Part shown: piece by piece, positions 35,870 to 44,528 of the stretch | Position numbering within the stretch: position 1 is the stretch's first letter | Layout: the number at the start of each line of letters is the position of its first letter | Source: Lwoffella lincolnii | GTDB taxonomy: Bacteria > Pseudomonadota > Gammaproteobacteria > Pseudomonadales > Moraxellaceae | Assembly (NCBI RefSeq): GCF_002014765.1 | Contig: NZ_MUYT01000009.1 | Span: 1-64,000, forward strand | Direction of reading: 5' to 3' | Length of the DNA stretch: 64,000 nt | Notes under the pieces: model-generated | What the model saw: the letters and a program-made list of their open reading frames with translations, nothing else | Databases searched by the model: none | Told to the model about the DNA's origin: nothing | Program-made: the position numbers and the translations under genes

Positions 35870-36379
35870 ATGGGAATTTTTAGTTTTGCTAAAGATATTG
35901 GTGATAAGATTTTTAATCGTGATGATGCCAAACATGACGCACAAAAAGAAACCCAAGCAGATGCTGCCAAACCACCAGCCACTACTGAGCCATCTGCTCA
36001 ATCGGTTGCCAATTTGTTATTAAAACGCATTCAACAACAAAATGTCAATATTGACAACTTAAAAGTGAAATACAATGGCACGACAGACACCGCAGAAATC
36101 AGTGGTACTGCCAAAACTCAAGCCGACCGTGAAAAAGCCATCATCGCTGTTGGCAATGTGCAACATGTGGCTAAAGTGGTTGATGCTATTGATGTGCAAG
36201 ACAAAGCTCCTGAATCACAAATGTACACGGTGAAATCTGGCGATACTTTGTCTAAGATTGCACGTGATATGTATGGCGATGCCAACAAATACATGCAAAT
36301 CTTTGAAGCCAATAAGCCCATGTTAAGCAATCCTGATAAGATTTATCCTGGTCAAGTGTTGCGTATTCCTAAAGCGTAA
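35870..36379 (+). CDS. BON and LysM domain protein (Kbp/YgaU-like)
   Basis: 169 residues starting MGIFSFAKDIGDKIF, a start shared with E. coli Kbp (YgaU), which binds potassium. A BON domain (about 45-110, VKYNGTTDTAEISGTAKTQADREKAIIAVGN) is followed by a LysM domain (YTVKSGDTLSKIARDMYGD to PGQVLRIPKA). No signal peptide, so cytoplasmic like Kbp. ATG 35870 is preferred to the GTG just before it. A strong terminator follows. Confidence 0.92.
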   Translation: MGIFSFAKDIGDKIFNRDDAKHDAQKETQADAAKPPATTEPSAQSVANLLLKRIQQQNVNIDNLKVKYNGTTDTAEISGTAKTQADREKAIIAVGNVQHVAKVVDAIDVQDKAPESQMYTVKSGDTLSKIARDMYGDANKYMQIFEANKPMLSNPDKIYPGQVLRIPKA

Positions 36380-36429
36380 TTTGGGCTTTTTTCTTATTCA
36401 TATCATATTCATATTACGTTCATATCAAA

Positions 36430-36460
36430 ACGTCCCTTAGCTTAAGGGACGTATTTTTTT
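36430..36460 (+). terminator. Rho-independent terminator
   Basis: A 10-bp stem (36430-36439 with 36443-36452), 3-nt loop and a run of T residues end the acpP/LysM direction. Confidence 0.9.
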
Positions 36461-36495
36461 GAGATGATAAGTAAAAACAATTAAGTTAAATTCAC

Positions 36496-36996
36496 TTAAG
36501 TGGTTTGACCAGAGCAGTACTGGTTGAGTGCTTGTTGAATTTTATCTCGTCTTTGTTCAATGGTTTGGTCATCTAAGAACTGCTTTGAGCCATCATCGGC
36601 TTGCTCGTAGATGCGACCGCCTGAGTTTAGGCTTGCTAAGTTGTTACGCAAGCTTTGGCAACGGCGGATGTTTTCTTGTTTTTCAAGCTCGTCAATGCGT
36701 TTTTGCATGGCTTGCTTTTCTTGGTCTTGAGTTGTTGGGGCATTGTTTTGGGCGTTGGGGTCGGTTGTGCCTGCCATTTGTCCTGCATCGACTTGTCTTC
36801 CATCGCTTCTGAGTTCAACCACTTCAAATTTGCCATTGGTTGGGGGAAATTGGCTGAATCTGATTTCACCATGATTGCCAGTGGATTTATAGTAAGTAAT
36901 GGCATTGCCATTGACTGCTGATAGTGCCAGCACCCCGCTGATGCTCAGTCTGAACAGCAAGTTAAGCCATTGGGTATTAAATGGAGATGATTTCAT
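36496..36996 (-). CDS. DUF4124-type exported protein
   Basis: 166 residues with a signal peptide (LFRLSISGVLALSAVNGNA) followed by a short DUF4124-like module (ITYYKSTGNHGEIRFSQFPP) and a charged, glutamine-rich coiled-coil tail with a Cys in ENIRRCQSLRNNLASLN. Proteins of this kind are common in Moraxellaceae and pseudomonads; function unknown. Convergent with the LysM gene. Confidence 0.82.
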   Translation of the reverse strand: MKSSPFNTQWLNLLFRLSISGVLALSAVNGNAITYYKSTGNHGEIRFSQFPPTNGKFEVVELRSDGRQVDAGQMAGTTDPNAQNNAPTTQDQEKQAMQKRIDELEKQENIRRCQSLRNNLASLNSGGRIYEQADDGSKQFLDDQTIEQRRDKIQQALNQYCSGQTT

Positions 36997-37643
36997 CGTT
37001 GTGTCCTATAAAAAAAGATAAAAAAAGAAGTCTAAAAACCAGATGAGACTATGATAACAAATTTGCCTAAACAATCATTCAGTTGTGTCAAGATTATTGT
37101 ATAACACATTGTTTGGTCAAGTGTTCAGATTATTTTCTTGACAAGACTTAATAAATTCATGATGATTAGGGCATAGATTAGTCAGTCATCGCTGGTGTAT
37201 CGTTGCGGCAGATGATTTGTAAGTCAATGACAGGCAGTATTTATCAATGCTGTTATTTATCTTTGATGAAAGGTGGTCTTGGCTTCTTTGTGATGTGGGT
37301 TGAGTGCTTGGCATTGTGATGTGTCAAACTGACTCATCATCTTGGACTTACCGGTCTACAATGACTTTATGCCATTTTTAGCTGTCAGATGTGTGTTTTT
37401 AGCATGACTTTAAGCATTCACATGACGGTAAGCATTAAATTGGTGTCATGCCATGGTAAACCGCCATCAGCCATGATTTTGTGCGTTACATTGTGTTTTG
37501 CTTTGTACTTTATTACGGTATTTTTGGCACTTATCTAAGTCCTTGATATATTTACCCCATCAATCTATTTTAATGGTCTATAAATCGTATGCGATTTTAT
37601 TGGCTTTTTTGATGAAGAGGATTTGTATAAAGAGGATTTAACG
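36997..37643. other. long leader region before ilvI
   Basis: About 650 bp without a recognised gene. It holds a TGTCAAG/CTTGACA inverted pair around 37087-37145 and, nearer to ilvI, a 21-codon frame rich in Ile, Leu and Val with a weak hairpin after it. Length and content suggest a regulated leader, but nothing here is proven. Confidence 0.45.
37473..37538 (+). CDS. possible branched-chain leader peptide of the ilv operon
   Basis: ATG at 37473 opens a 21-codon frame ending TAA at 37538; 10 of its 21 residues are Ile, Leu or Val (pattern MILCVTLCFALYFITVFLALI, hydrophobic throughout). A weak 6-bp hairpin (37582-37597) and a T-run near 37603-37610 follow, before ilvI. This resembles an attenuation leader, but the ribosome-binding site is poor and the hydrophobic bias could be chance. 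Confidence 0.3.
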   Translation: MILCVTLCFALYFITVFLALI

Positions 37644-39461
37644 GTGACGCAGACAACGCAAAGCCCAAATATGACAGGGCATACACAGACGGCAGATGCG
37701 GCAAAGGATTTTCGCCAAGACCAAGAGCGTCTTGCATCAGGGCAAGAGGTGATGCTCTCTGGTGCTGAGATACTGGTACAAGCCTTGATTGATGAGGGTG
37801 TGGAGTATATTTTTGGCTATCCTGGTGGGGCGGTGTTACACATTTATGATGCCCTATTTAAGCAAGACAAAATAGAACATATTTTGGTTCGCCACGAGCA
37901 GGCGGCAGGACACATGGCGGATGCTTATAGCCGTGTTACAGGGCGTACAGGGGTGGTGCTGGCGACATCAGGACCGGGTGCGACCAATACAGTTACCGCC
38001 ATCGCCACAGCGTTTATGGACAGCATTCCCATGGTGGTGATCACAGGGCAAGTGCCATCTGGCTTGATAGGTGATGATGCCTTTCAAGAATGCGACATGA
38101 TTGGGGTGTCTCGCCCTGTGGTGAAACACAGTTTTGTTGTGCGTGACCCTAAAGACATTCCCATCATTGTCAAAAAAGCATTTTATATTGCGTCTTCAGG
38201 AAGACCGGGCCCTGTTGTCATTGATGTGCCAAAAGACATGACTGCGCCAAATGAGAAGTTTGCTTATCATTTTCCTAAAACAGTGCATGTGCGATCATAT
38301 CAGCCATCGGTTAAAGGTCATACAGGACAGGTCAAAAAAGCCATTGATGCTTTATTATCCGCCAAGCGTCCTGTCATCTATTCAGGTGGTGGTGTTATTT
38401 CAAGCCATGCTCACAAAGAGCTAAGACGGTTGGCACAACGCCTTAACTTACCTGTTACGACCACTTTAATGGGATTGGGGGCGTATCCTGGGTCTGACCA
38501 TCAATTTTTGGGCATGCTGGGCATGCACGGCACTTATGAAGCCAACATGACCATGCACCACGCTGATGTCATCTTAGCGGTGGGGGCAAGGTTTGATGAC
38601 CGTGTAACCAATAACGTCAATAAATTTTGTCTCAATGCCACCATCATTCATATTGACATTGACCCTGCGTCTATCTCAAAAACCATCAATGCCCATATAC
38701 CCATCGTGGGTGATGTCAAATCCGTATTGACAGACATGTTAGAGCAGATGGGAGCTGATGCCACGCTGGATTCTCACGCCATGCAGGATTGGTGGTCGCA
38801 GATTGATGAGTGGCGTAAACGTCATGGTCTTAAATACGATACTGACACCAGTCAAGGCATCAAACCGCAACAAGTGATTGAAGCCCTTTATAAAATCACC
38901 AATGGACAAGCCATCATCACCAGTGATGTCGGTCAGCATCAGATGTTTGCAGCCTTGTATTACAAGTACGATGAGCCACGCCAATGGCTAAACTCAGGTG
39001 GGCTAGGTACGATGGGTGTGGGTTTGCCCTATGCCATGGCAGCCAAGTTGGTCTGCCCAGAGCGTGATGTGGTGTGTATCACAGGTGAAGGCTCAATTCA
39101 GATGAACATTCAAGAGCTCTCTACTTGTTTACAGTATGATTTACCTGTTAAGATTTTAAATTTAAACAACGCTCAGCTTGGTATGGTCAAGCAGTGGCAA
39201 GACATGCTTTATGAAGGCAGACACGCCCAGTCGTATATGCAGTCATTGCCTGATTTTGTCAAATTGGCAGAAAGTTATGGACATAAAGGCGTAAAAATCA
39301 CCAACCCCAAAACCATGGAACAAGAGCTAAAACAAGCCCTAGAAATGGATGGTTTGGTATTTATTGATGTGTATGTGGATAGAAATGAACATGTCTACCC
39401 CATGCAAGTGGCTGGGCAATCGATGCGTGATATGTGGCTAGCAAAAGGGGAACGCACCTAA
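37644..39461 (+). CDS. ilvI: acetolactate synthase large subunit
   Basis: ThDP enzyme making acetolactate or acetohydroxybutyrate in valine, leucine and isoleucine synthesis. Catalytic glutamate region GYPGGAVLHIYDAL and RHEQAAGHMADAY in the N-terminal domain; FAD-binding centre; ThDP-binding GEGSIQMNIQELST with LNNAQLGMVKQWQ near the C-terminus. GTG 37644 is chosen because GAGG lies about 9 nt upstream; it leaves a ~35-residue polar extension before the conserved domain. Stop overlaps the ilvH start. Confidence 0.95.
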   Translation: MTQTTQSPNMTGHTQTADAAKDFRQDQERLASGQEVMLSGAEILVQALIDEGVEYIFGYPGGAVLHIYDALFKQDKIEHILVRHEQAAGHMADAYSRVTGRTGVVLATSGPGATNTVTAIATAFMDSIPMVVITGQVPSGLIGDDAFQECDMIGVSRPVVKHSFVVRDPKDIPIIVKKAFYIASSGRPGPVVIDVPKDMTAPNEKFAYHFPKTVHVRSYQPSVKGHTGQVKKAIDALLSAKRPVIYSGGGVISSHAHKELRRLAQRLNLPVTTTLMGLGAYPGSDHQFLGMLGMHGTYEANMTMHHADVILAVGARFDDRVTNNVNKFCLNATIIHIDIDPASISKTINAHIPIVGDVKSVLTDMLEQMGADATLDSHAMQDWWSQIDEWRKRHGLKYDTDTSQGIKPQQVIEALYKITNGQAIITSDVGQHQMFAALYYKYDEPRQWLNSGGLGTMGVGLPYAMAAKLVCPERDVVCITGEGSIQMNIQELSTCLQYDLPVKILNLNNAQLGMVKQWQDMLYEGRHAQSYMQSLPDFVKLAESYGHKGVKITNPKTMEQELKQALEMDGLVFIDVYVDRNEHVYPMQVAGQSMRDMWLAKGERT

Positions 39462-39979
39462 TGACTCAGAATAATCAACAAAATAATCAACAGCACTTAA
39501 TCTCCGTGTTAATGGAAAATGAAGCAGGGTCATTATCACGTTTGGTTGGGTTGTTTAGTCAACGTGGTTATAATATTGAAACATTAAACGTGGCTGCCAC
39601 CGAAGACCCCAGCATCTCACGATTGACATTGACCACCATCACATCGCCCAGTAAAATTGAGCAAATCACCAAACAGTTACATAAGCTGATTGAAGTGGTG
39701 AAAGTCATTAACTTGACCGACAATAAGCATGTTGAACGAGAGTTGATGCTGATAAAGGTGAGAGCGATGGGTAATGTGCGTGAAGAAATCAAGCGTTCAG
39801 CAGACATCTTTAGAGCCCAAATTGTTGATGTGACTGCCAATATCTATACAGTGCAAATTGTTGGGGACGCTGCCAAGCTGGACGGCTTTATTGATGTGAT
39901 TGGTCGTGAACGCATTTTAGAGGTGGTGCGAAGTGGTGTGATTGGCATTGCACGGGGTGAACGTACGCTTGCGGTGTAG
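39461..39979 (+). CDS. ilvH: acetolactate synthase small regulatory subunit
   Basis: ACT-domain subunit that activates IlvI and confers valine feedback inhibition. SVLMENEAGSLSRLVGLFSQRGYNIETLNV is the ACT signature; a C-terminal domain follows (IGVIGIARGERTLAV). 172 residues. ATG 39461 overlaps the ilvI stop by one base (TAATG), so the pair is translationally coupled. Confidence 0.96.
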   Translation: MTQNNQQNNQQHLISVLMENEAGSLSRLVGLFSQRGYNIETLNVAATEDPSISRLTLTTITSPSKIEQITKQLHKLIEVVKVINLTDNKHVERELMLIKVRAMGNVREEIKRSADIFRAQIVDVTANIYTVQIVGDAAKLDGFIDVIGRERILEVVRSGVIGIARGERTLAV

Positions 39980-39982
39980 CTT

Positions 39983-40564
39983 ATGGACTGGTCTGGCTTC
40001 TTTTCATCTTTTCTTGGGGTATTAGGTGCTATTCCTATTCTAGGTTTTTTGGAAAAACTCTCTTTGCAGGAAAGACAGGCAAAAAATAACATACTGCAAG
40101 AAGAGTATAAAATATTCTTTTCTAGCAAGATGAATGCTTATATGGAATTGGTTCATTTGAGGTATAAATATTCTATTATAAGCTTGGAAAATCAGTCCAG
40201 ACCTGATGATTTCTTAGATAGACTAAATCTTAAAAAATTTAGCATGATTTTTCAGATAAAATCACATATCCAAGAGAATAGAATTTATTTGTCAAAAGAT
40301 TTGGTTGACATTTTTGATAAATGGTACTCTCTAATTATGCCAATTTATCAAGAAGTGGATAATGTGATTTATTCTGAATTTGATAGAATTGGTCAAGAGG
40401 CTGAACATTTAGATGAAAAAGATTGTGATTTGGCAAATATTGAATTAGCTGATAGTTTTATGGAAGAAATATCTAAAAATCCAAAGATTGAAGAGTGTTG
40501 GAATATTCTTTTGGGTAAAATTGATACAGATTTCATTGCTTTGAAAAATAAGTATGATTTATAG
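39983..40564 (+). CDS. uncharacterised protein inserted in the ilv operon
   Basis: 193 residues. An N-terminal hydrophobic segment (FFSSFLGVLGAIPILGFLEKL) is followed by a mainly helical, charged region with coiled-coil character and no motif I recognise. It starts 3 bp after the ilvH stop, without a clear ribosome-binding site, and ends 75 bp before ilvC. Its DNA is visibly AT-richer than ilvH and ilvC and its codon use leans to AAA, AAT and TTT, which suggests transfer. Membrane-anchored helical proteins of this size are often defence or accessory genes, but no function can be assigned. Confidence 0.75.
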   Translation: MDWSGFFSSFLGVLGAIPILGFLEKLSLQERQAKNNILQEEYKIFFSSKMNAYMELVHLRYKYSIISLENQSRPDDFLDRLNLKKFSMIFQIKSHIQENRIYLSKDLVDIFDKWYSLIMPIYQEVDNVIYSEFDRIGQEAEHLDEKDCDLANIELADSFMEEISKNPKIEECWNILLGKIDTDFIALKNKYDL

Positions 40565-40639
40565 ATATTTGCTAAGCATAAACATTGAAAATTTTAATCC
40601 AACCCAACGCCATTTATGGCAATTTTAAAGGAAACTCGT

Positions 40640-41662
40640 ATGAGCTTAAATATCTATTATGACAAAGATTGTGATTTGTCCATCATTCAAGGCAAAAAAG
40701 TTGCCATCATTGGCTATGGCTCACAAGGTCATGCCCACGCCCTAAACCTAAAAGACAGTGGCGTTCATGTAACCGTGGGCTTACGTGCAGGTTCTGCTTC
40801 TTGGAAAAAGGCCAAAAATGCTGGTCTAAACGTTGCTGAAACTGCCGACGCTGTTGCTGGTGCGGATGTGGTGATGATTTTGACCCCAGATGAATTTCAA
40901 AAGCAATTGTACGAAAATGACATTGAACCAAACATCAAACAAGGGGCAACGCTTGCCTTTGCACATGGGTTTGCCATTCACTATAACCAAATTGTGCCAC
41001 GCAAAGACTTAGATGTGATTATGGTTGCCCCAAAAGCCCCCGGTCATACCGTCCGTTCTGAATTTGTCAAAGGCGGTGGTATCCCTGACCTGATTGCCAT
41101 TTGGCGTGATGCGTCAGGCAATGCCAAGCAAGTGGCTCTGTCTTATGCTGCTGGCGTGGGTGGCGGTCGCTCTGGCATCATTGAGACCAGTTTTAAAGAT
41201 GAGACCGAAACCGATTTGTTTGGTGAACAAGCCGTTCTTTGTGGTGGTGCGGTAGAGCTGGTTAAAATGGGCTTTGAGACTTTGGTTGAAGCTGGTTATG
41301 CTCCTGAAATGGCGTACTTTGAGTGTTTGCATGAATTAAAACTAATCGTTGATTTGATGTATGAAGGCGGTATTGCCGATATGAACTACTCAATCTCTAA
41401 CAACGCAGAATATGGCGAATACGTAACAGGTGTTGAAGTCATCAATGAGCAATCTCGTGAAGCGATGCGTCATGCGTTAAAACGCATTCAATCAGGCGAA
41501 TATGCCAAGATGTTCATCGCCGAAGGTCAGCTTAACTACCCGTCAATGACGGCTCGTCGCCGTAATACTGCTGAGCATGAGATTGAAAAAACGGGGGCAA
41601 AACTTCGTGCGATGATGCCATGGATTGGTGGTAACAAAATCATTGATAAAGAGAAAAATTAG
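40640..41662 (+). CDS. ilvC: ketol-acid reductoisomerase
   Basis: NADPH- and Mg-dependent step after acetolactate synthase. Rossmann motif GYGSQGHAHALNLKDSGV and VAPKAPGHTVRSEFVKG, with C-terminal GGIADMNYSISNNAEYGEY holding metal ligands. 340 residues, the short class I enzyme. ATG 40640 has AAAGGA upstream; the earlier in-frame ATG at 40616 is not family-like. Confidence 0.97.
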   Translation: MSLNIYYDKDCDLSIIQGKKVAIIGYGSQGHAHALNLKDSGVHVTVGLRAGSASWKKAKNAGLNVAETADAVAGADVVMILTPDEFQKQLYENDIEPNIKQGATLAFAHGFAIHYNQIVPRKDLDVIMVAPKAPGHTVRSEFVKGGGIPDLIAIWRDASGNAKQVALSYAAGVGGGRSGIIETSFKDETETDLFGEQAVLCGGAVELVKMGFETLVEAGYAPEMAYFECLHELKLIVDLMYEGGIADMNYSISNNAEYGEYVTGVEVINEQSREAMRHALKRIQSGEYAKMFIAEGQLNYPSMTARRRNTAEHEIEKTGAKLRAMMPWIGGNKIIDKEKN

Positions 41663-41733
41663 GGACATGCCCCAAGACTAAGTTCGCTTATCAAATTAAT
41701 TCATCAAATTTACTCATCAGACCACACACAAGC

Positions 41734-41767
41734 CTTGTGTCATCATGTGATGCAGGGTTTTTTTATT
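41734..41767 (+). terminator. probable terminator after ilvC
   Basis: An imperfect hairpin (CCTTGTGTCATCA pairing with TGATGCAGGG) is followed by a run of seven T residues, about 75 bp after the ilvC stop. Confidence 0.55.
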
Positions 41768-41849
41768 GAATTTATGCACTTTATCCCAATATATTATCAG
41801 TCATTTAATCATCTAAATCCTCATTAAAACCCCCATTAAGAGACACCTT

Positions 41850-42275
41850 ATGCCTTGGCTTGAGCAATTACAATCGCACATCACCTTAGAGCAGATGTAT
41901 TTGGCACTTAGTTTGTTGGTTGCCGTGGTGATTTGGCTAGAAGGTCAAGCCCTAAAAGCCACACAAGGTAAATTGCCCGATTCAGCATGGTTTCATTGGG
42001 GGTCATTTATTGACACTTTATGGTTTTTTGTGTCGCTGGCGGTGTTATATTTCTTAAACTTACCATCTATCGCCATTGCTGTGCCTGTGGCTTATGGTAT
42101 TTATACTTTATTTGGGTGGGTATATGGTACTCGCTTAATTCATAAAGAGGGCATTCCTGATTCACCTGAAGATTTGGTGATTCCCATGCCTTATGTCAGT
42201 TATAGCCAAGCATTTGCCATTACCTTTATGACTTTATGTGCTTTTGTGTTGGCATATCCCTTACTAAACATATGA
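41850..42275 (+). CDS. uncharacterised integral membrane protein
   Basis: 141 residues with four hydrophobic segments (about 17-30, 49-68, 72-92, 118-138), including TLWFFVSLAVLYFLNLPSIAIAVPVAY split by a Pro. No family recognised. AGAGACACC precedes the ATG. It stands alone between ilvC and the etf genes. Confidence 0.75.
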   Translation: MPWLEQLQSHITLEQMYLALSLLVAVVIWLEGQALKATQGKLPDSAWFHWGSFIDTLWFFVSLAVLYFLNLPSIAIAVPVAYGIYTLFGWVYGTRLIHKEGIPDSPEDLVIPMPYVSYSQAFAITFMTLCAFVLAYPLLNI

Positions 42276-42698
42276 TGTTTAGTTGGCTCAATAAAAATGA
42301 CGCCATATTGATGTTTATTTTTTAATAAACCATTTAGAATATGTATCATTATAATCTATAAAAAATGGTTATCTATTGTTTGGTATCTGTCATTTACTTG
42401 CTATACTGATTGAGATGTGGCATCAGTTTTTGCTTTTTTATTTTTTGCTGTTTCATTGTGGCAAGATATGCTACTTTAAGATGTGTTGCTTTAAGCTGGT
42501 AAAACCACCAATCAGCAAAACCACAAGTTGACAAAACCACAAGTTGACAAAATCACAAATTGACAAAACCACATTTCTATCAACCCAACAGATGTCGTGG
42601 TCAGGTTTATCAAGCTAAGAGAGAATTTTGGCTCGGCTGTTGATGGCTTTATCGACTGTTAACCACTTTAATTGATAACTTTAATAAAAGAGGACCTT
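42276..42698. other. gene-free region upstream of etfB
   Basis: No gene is seen. It contains the 16-bp repeat block described separately and AT-rich DNA, and presumably the etfBA promoter. Confidence 0.6.
42517..42574. repeat. 16-bp tandem repeat upstream of etfB
   Basis: AAAACCACAAGTTGAC occurs exactly twice (42517-42532, 42533-42548), once with two changes (42549-42564), and a partial fourth copy follows. It ends about 125 bp before the etfB start. Confidence 0.9.
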
Positions 42699-43448
42699 AT
42701 GAAAGCATTAGTCGCAGTTAAGCGTGTCATTGATTATAACGTCAAGGTACGTGTCAAGGCGGATAACTCTGGTGTTGACTTGACTAACACAAAAATGTCC
42801 ATCAATCCGTTTTGTGAAATCGCTGTTGAAGAAGCGGTACGCCTAAAAGAAGCTGGCGTAATTGATGAAATCATTGTCGCCAGCATTGGTGCAAAAGAAG
42901 CTCAGGAACAAATCCGCTCTGCCTTAGCCTTGGGTGCTGACCGTGGTGTGTTGGTACAGACTGATGAAAAAGCTTACCCACTACAAGTGGCTAAAATTTT
43001 AAAAGGCATTGCTGAAGCTGAAGGGGCAGACATCATTTTATTAGGCAAACAAGCCATTGATGATGATAATAACCAAACAGGTCAAATGCTCGCCGCTCTG
43101 ATGGGCATTGGGCAAGGCACATTTGCATCTGAGATTAAAGTTGATGGCGGTAAAGTCAACGTTACTCGTGAAGTGGATGGTGGCTTACAAACGGTTACCT
43201 TACCACTGCCAGCGGTGATTACCACCGATTTACGCTTAAATGAACCCCGTTTTGTTAAACTGCCTAACATCATGAAAGCCAAGAAAAAACCATTGGATGA
43301 AAAAACCCCAGCAGATTATGGCGTAGAAATGGCATCTAAGCTTGAAACCATCAAAGTTGTGCCACCTGCTGAACGCAGTGCAGGCATGACAGTTACTTCT
43401 GTTGATGAGTTGATTGAGAAATTAAGAAACGAAGCAAAGGTTATCTAA
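42699..43448 (+). CDS. etfB: electron transfer flavoprotein beta subunit
   Basis: AMP-binding small subunit of ETF, which carries electrons from acyl-CoA dehydrogenases to the quinone pool. MKALVAVKRVIDYNVKVRVK is the family start, and GKQAIDDDNNQTGQML and TTDLRLNEPRFVKLPNIMKAKKKPL the ETF-beta signature region. 249 residues. ATG 42699 has AGAGGA upstream. etfA follows after 48 bp. Confidence 0.97.
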   Translation: MKALVAVKRVIDYNVKVRVKADNSGVDLTNTKMSINPFCEIAVEEAVRLKEAGVIDEIIVASIGAKEAQEQIRSALALGADRGVLVQTDEKAYPLQVAKILKGIAEAEGADIILLGKQAIDDDNNQTGQMLAALMGIGQGTFASEIKVDGGKVNVTREVDGGLQTVTLPLPAVITTDLRLNEPRFVKLPNIMKAKKKPLDEKTPADYGVEMASKLETIKVVPPAERSAGMTVTSVDELIEKLRNEAKVI

Positions 43449-43496
43449 GCGTTGTTTTTTTATTTTGATGAATTGTTTTGATTAAGGATAATAATA

Positions 43497-44429
43497 ATGG
43501 CTATTTTAGTTTATGCAGAACATGACAACGCCAGTCTAAAAAAGGCAACCCTAAGCACCGTTACCGCCGCCAGTCAAATCGGTGGGGACATTCATGTGTT
43601 GGTCGCAGGCAGTGGTTGCCAAGCGGTCGCTGATGACGTTGCTAAAGTGGCAGGTGTCAGTAAAGTTATCTTGGCTGATGATGCGGTGTATGAACATCAG
43701 CTGGCAGAGAATGTGGCATTGCTGGTTAAGGATTTGGCAAGTGATTACAGTCATATTTTGGCCCCTGCCACCACCACTGGCAAAAACTTCATGCCACGAG
43801 TGGCGGCTTTGTTGGATGTGAGCATGGTCTCTGACATCACTTCGGTGGTTGATGCCAATACTTTTGAGCGTCCCATCTATGCTGGTAACGCCACTGCCAC
43901 GGTCAAATCTGGTGAAGACAAACTCATCGTTACCGTGCGTGGTACGGCATTCGACGCAGCGTCGATAGCTGGAGGCAATGCCAGTGTTGAAAGCCTTGAT
44001 AACACACATGATGCAGGTAAATCTGAGTTTGTTGGTGAGCAGTTGGCGGAATCTGACCGCCCTGAGTTAACTTCTGCTGAGATTGTGGTCTCTGGTGGTC
44101 GTGCTTTAGGCAGTGGTGAAAACTTCACTAAATATATCGAGCCGTTGGCAGATAAGCTTAATGCTGCTGTTGGTGCGTCTCGTGCGGCAGTTGATGCAGG
44201 TTATGTGCCTAATGATTTGCAAGTTGGTCAAACAGGTAAGGTGGTTGCACCACAACTGTACATTGCTGTGGGCATCTCTGGTGCGATTCAGCATTTGGCA
44301 GGCATGAAAGATTCAAAAGTCATTGTGGCGATTAACAATGATTCAGATGCTCCGATTGCTAACATCGCTGATTATTTCTTAGAAGCTGATTTGTTTGACG
44401 CATTGCCTGAACTGACCAGCAAGCTGTAA
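43497..44429 (+). CDS. etfA: electron transfer flavoprotein alpha subunit
   Basis: FAD-binding large subunit of ETF. Near the C-terminus QVGQTGKVVAPQLYIAVGISGAIQHLAGM, then IVAINNDSDAPIANIADY, form the conserved FAD site. 310 residues. Second gene of etfBA, followed by a strong terminator. Confidence 0.97.
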   Translation: MAILVYAEHDNASLKKATLSTVTAASQIGGDIHVLVAGSGCQAVADDVAKVAGVSKVILADDAVYEHQLAENVALLVKDLASDYSHILAPATTTGKNFMPRVAALLDVSMVSDITSVVDANTFERPIYAGNATATVKSGEDKLIVTVRGTAFDAASIAGGNASVESLDNTHDAGKSEFVGEQLAESDRPELTSAEIVVSGGRALGSGENFTKYIEPLADKLNAAVGASRAAVDAGYVPNDLQVGQTGKVVAPQLYIAVGISGAIQHLAGMKDSKVIVAINNDSDAPIANIADYFLEADLFDALPELTSKL

Positions 44430-44452
44430 AAGACACACACATAAACTGACTA

Positions 44453-44489
44453 AAAACCCAGTCTGAATAAACAAAGACTGGGTTTTTTT
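44453..44489 (+). terminator. Rho-independent terminator after etfA
   Basis: An 11-bp stem (44453-44463 with 44476-44486) around a 12-nt loop, followed by T residues, 23 bp after the etfA stop. Confidence 0.9.
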
Positions 44490-44528
44490 ATGGCTGGGTT
44501 TTTTTTATGGCATGATGTTAATTTAATT

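Noticed and set aside
37087..37145. TGTCAAG/CTTGACA inverted pair as an operator
   Set aside because: The arms are about 45 bp apart with no promoter geometry supporting a regulator site; one arm may simply be a -35 box.
42517..42574. CRISPR-like array
   Set aside because: Units are 16 bp and contiguous with no spacers, and there are no cas genes in the window.
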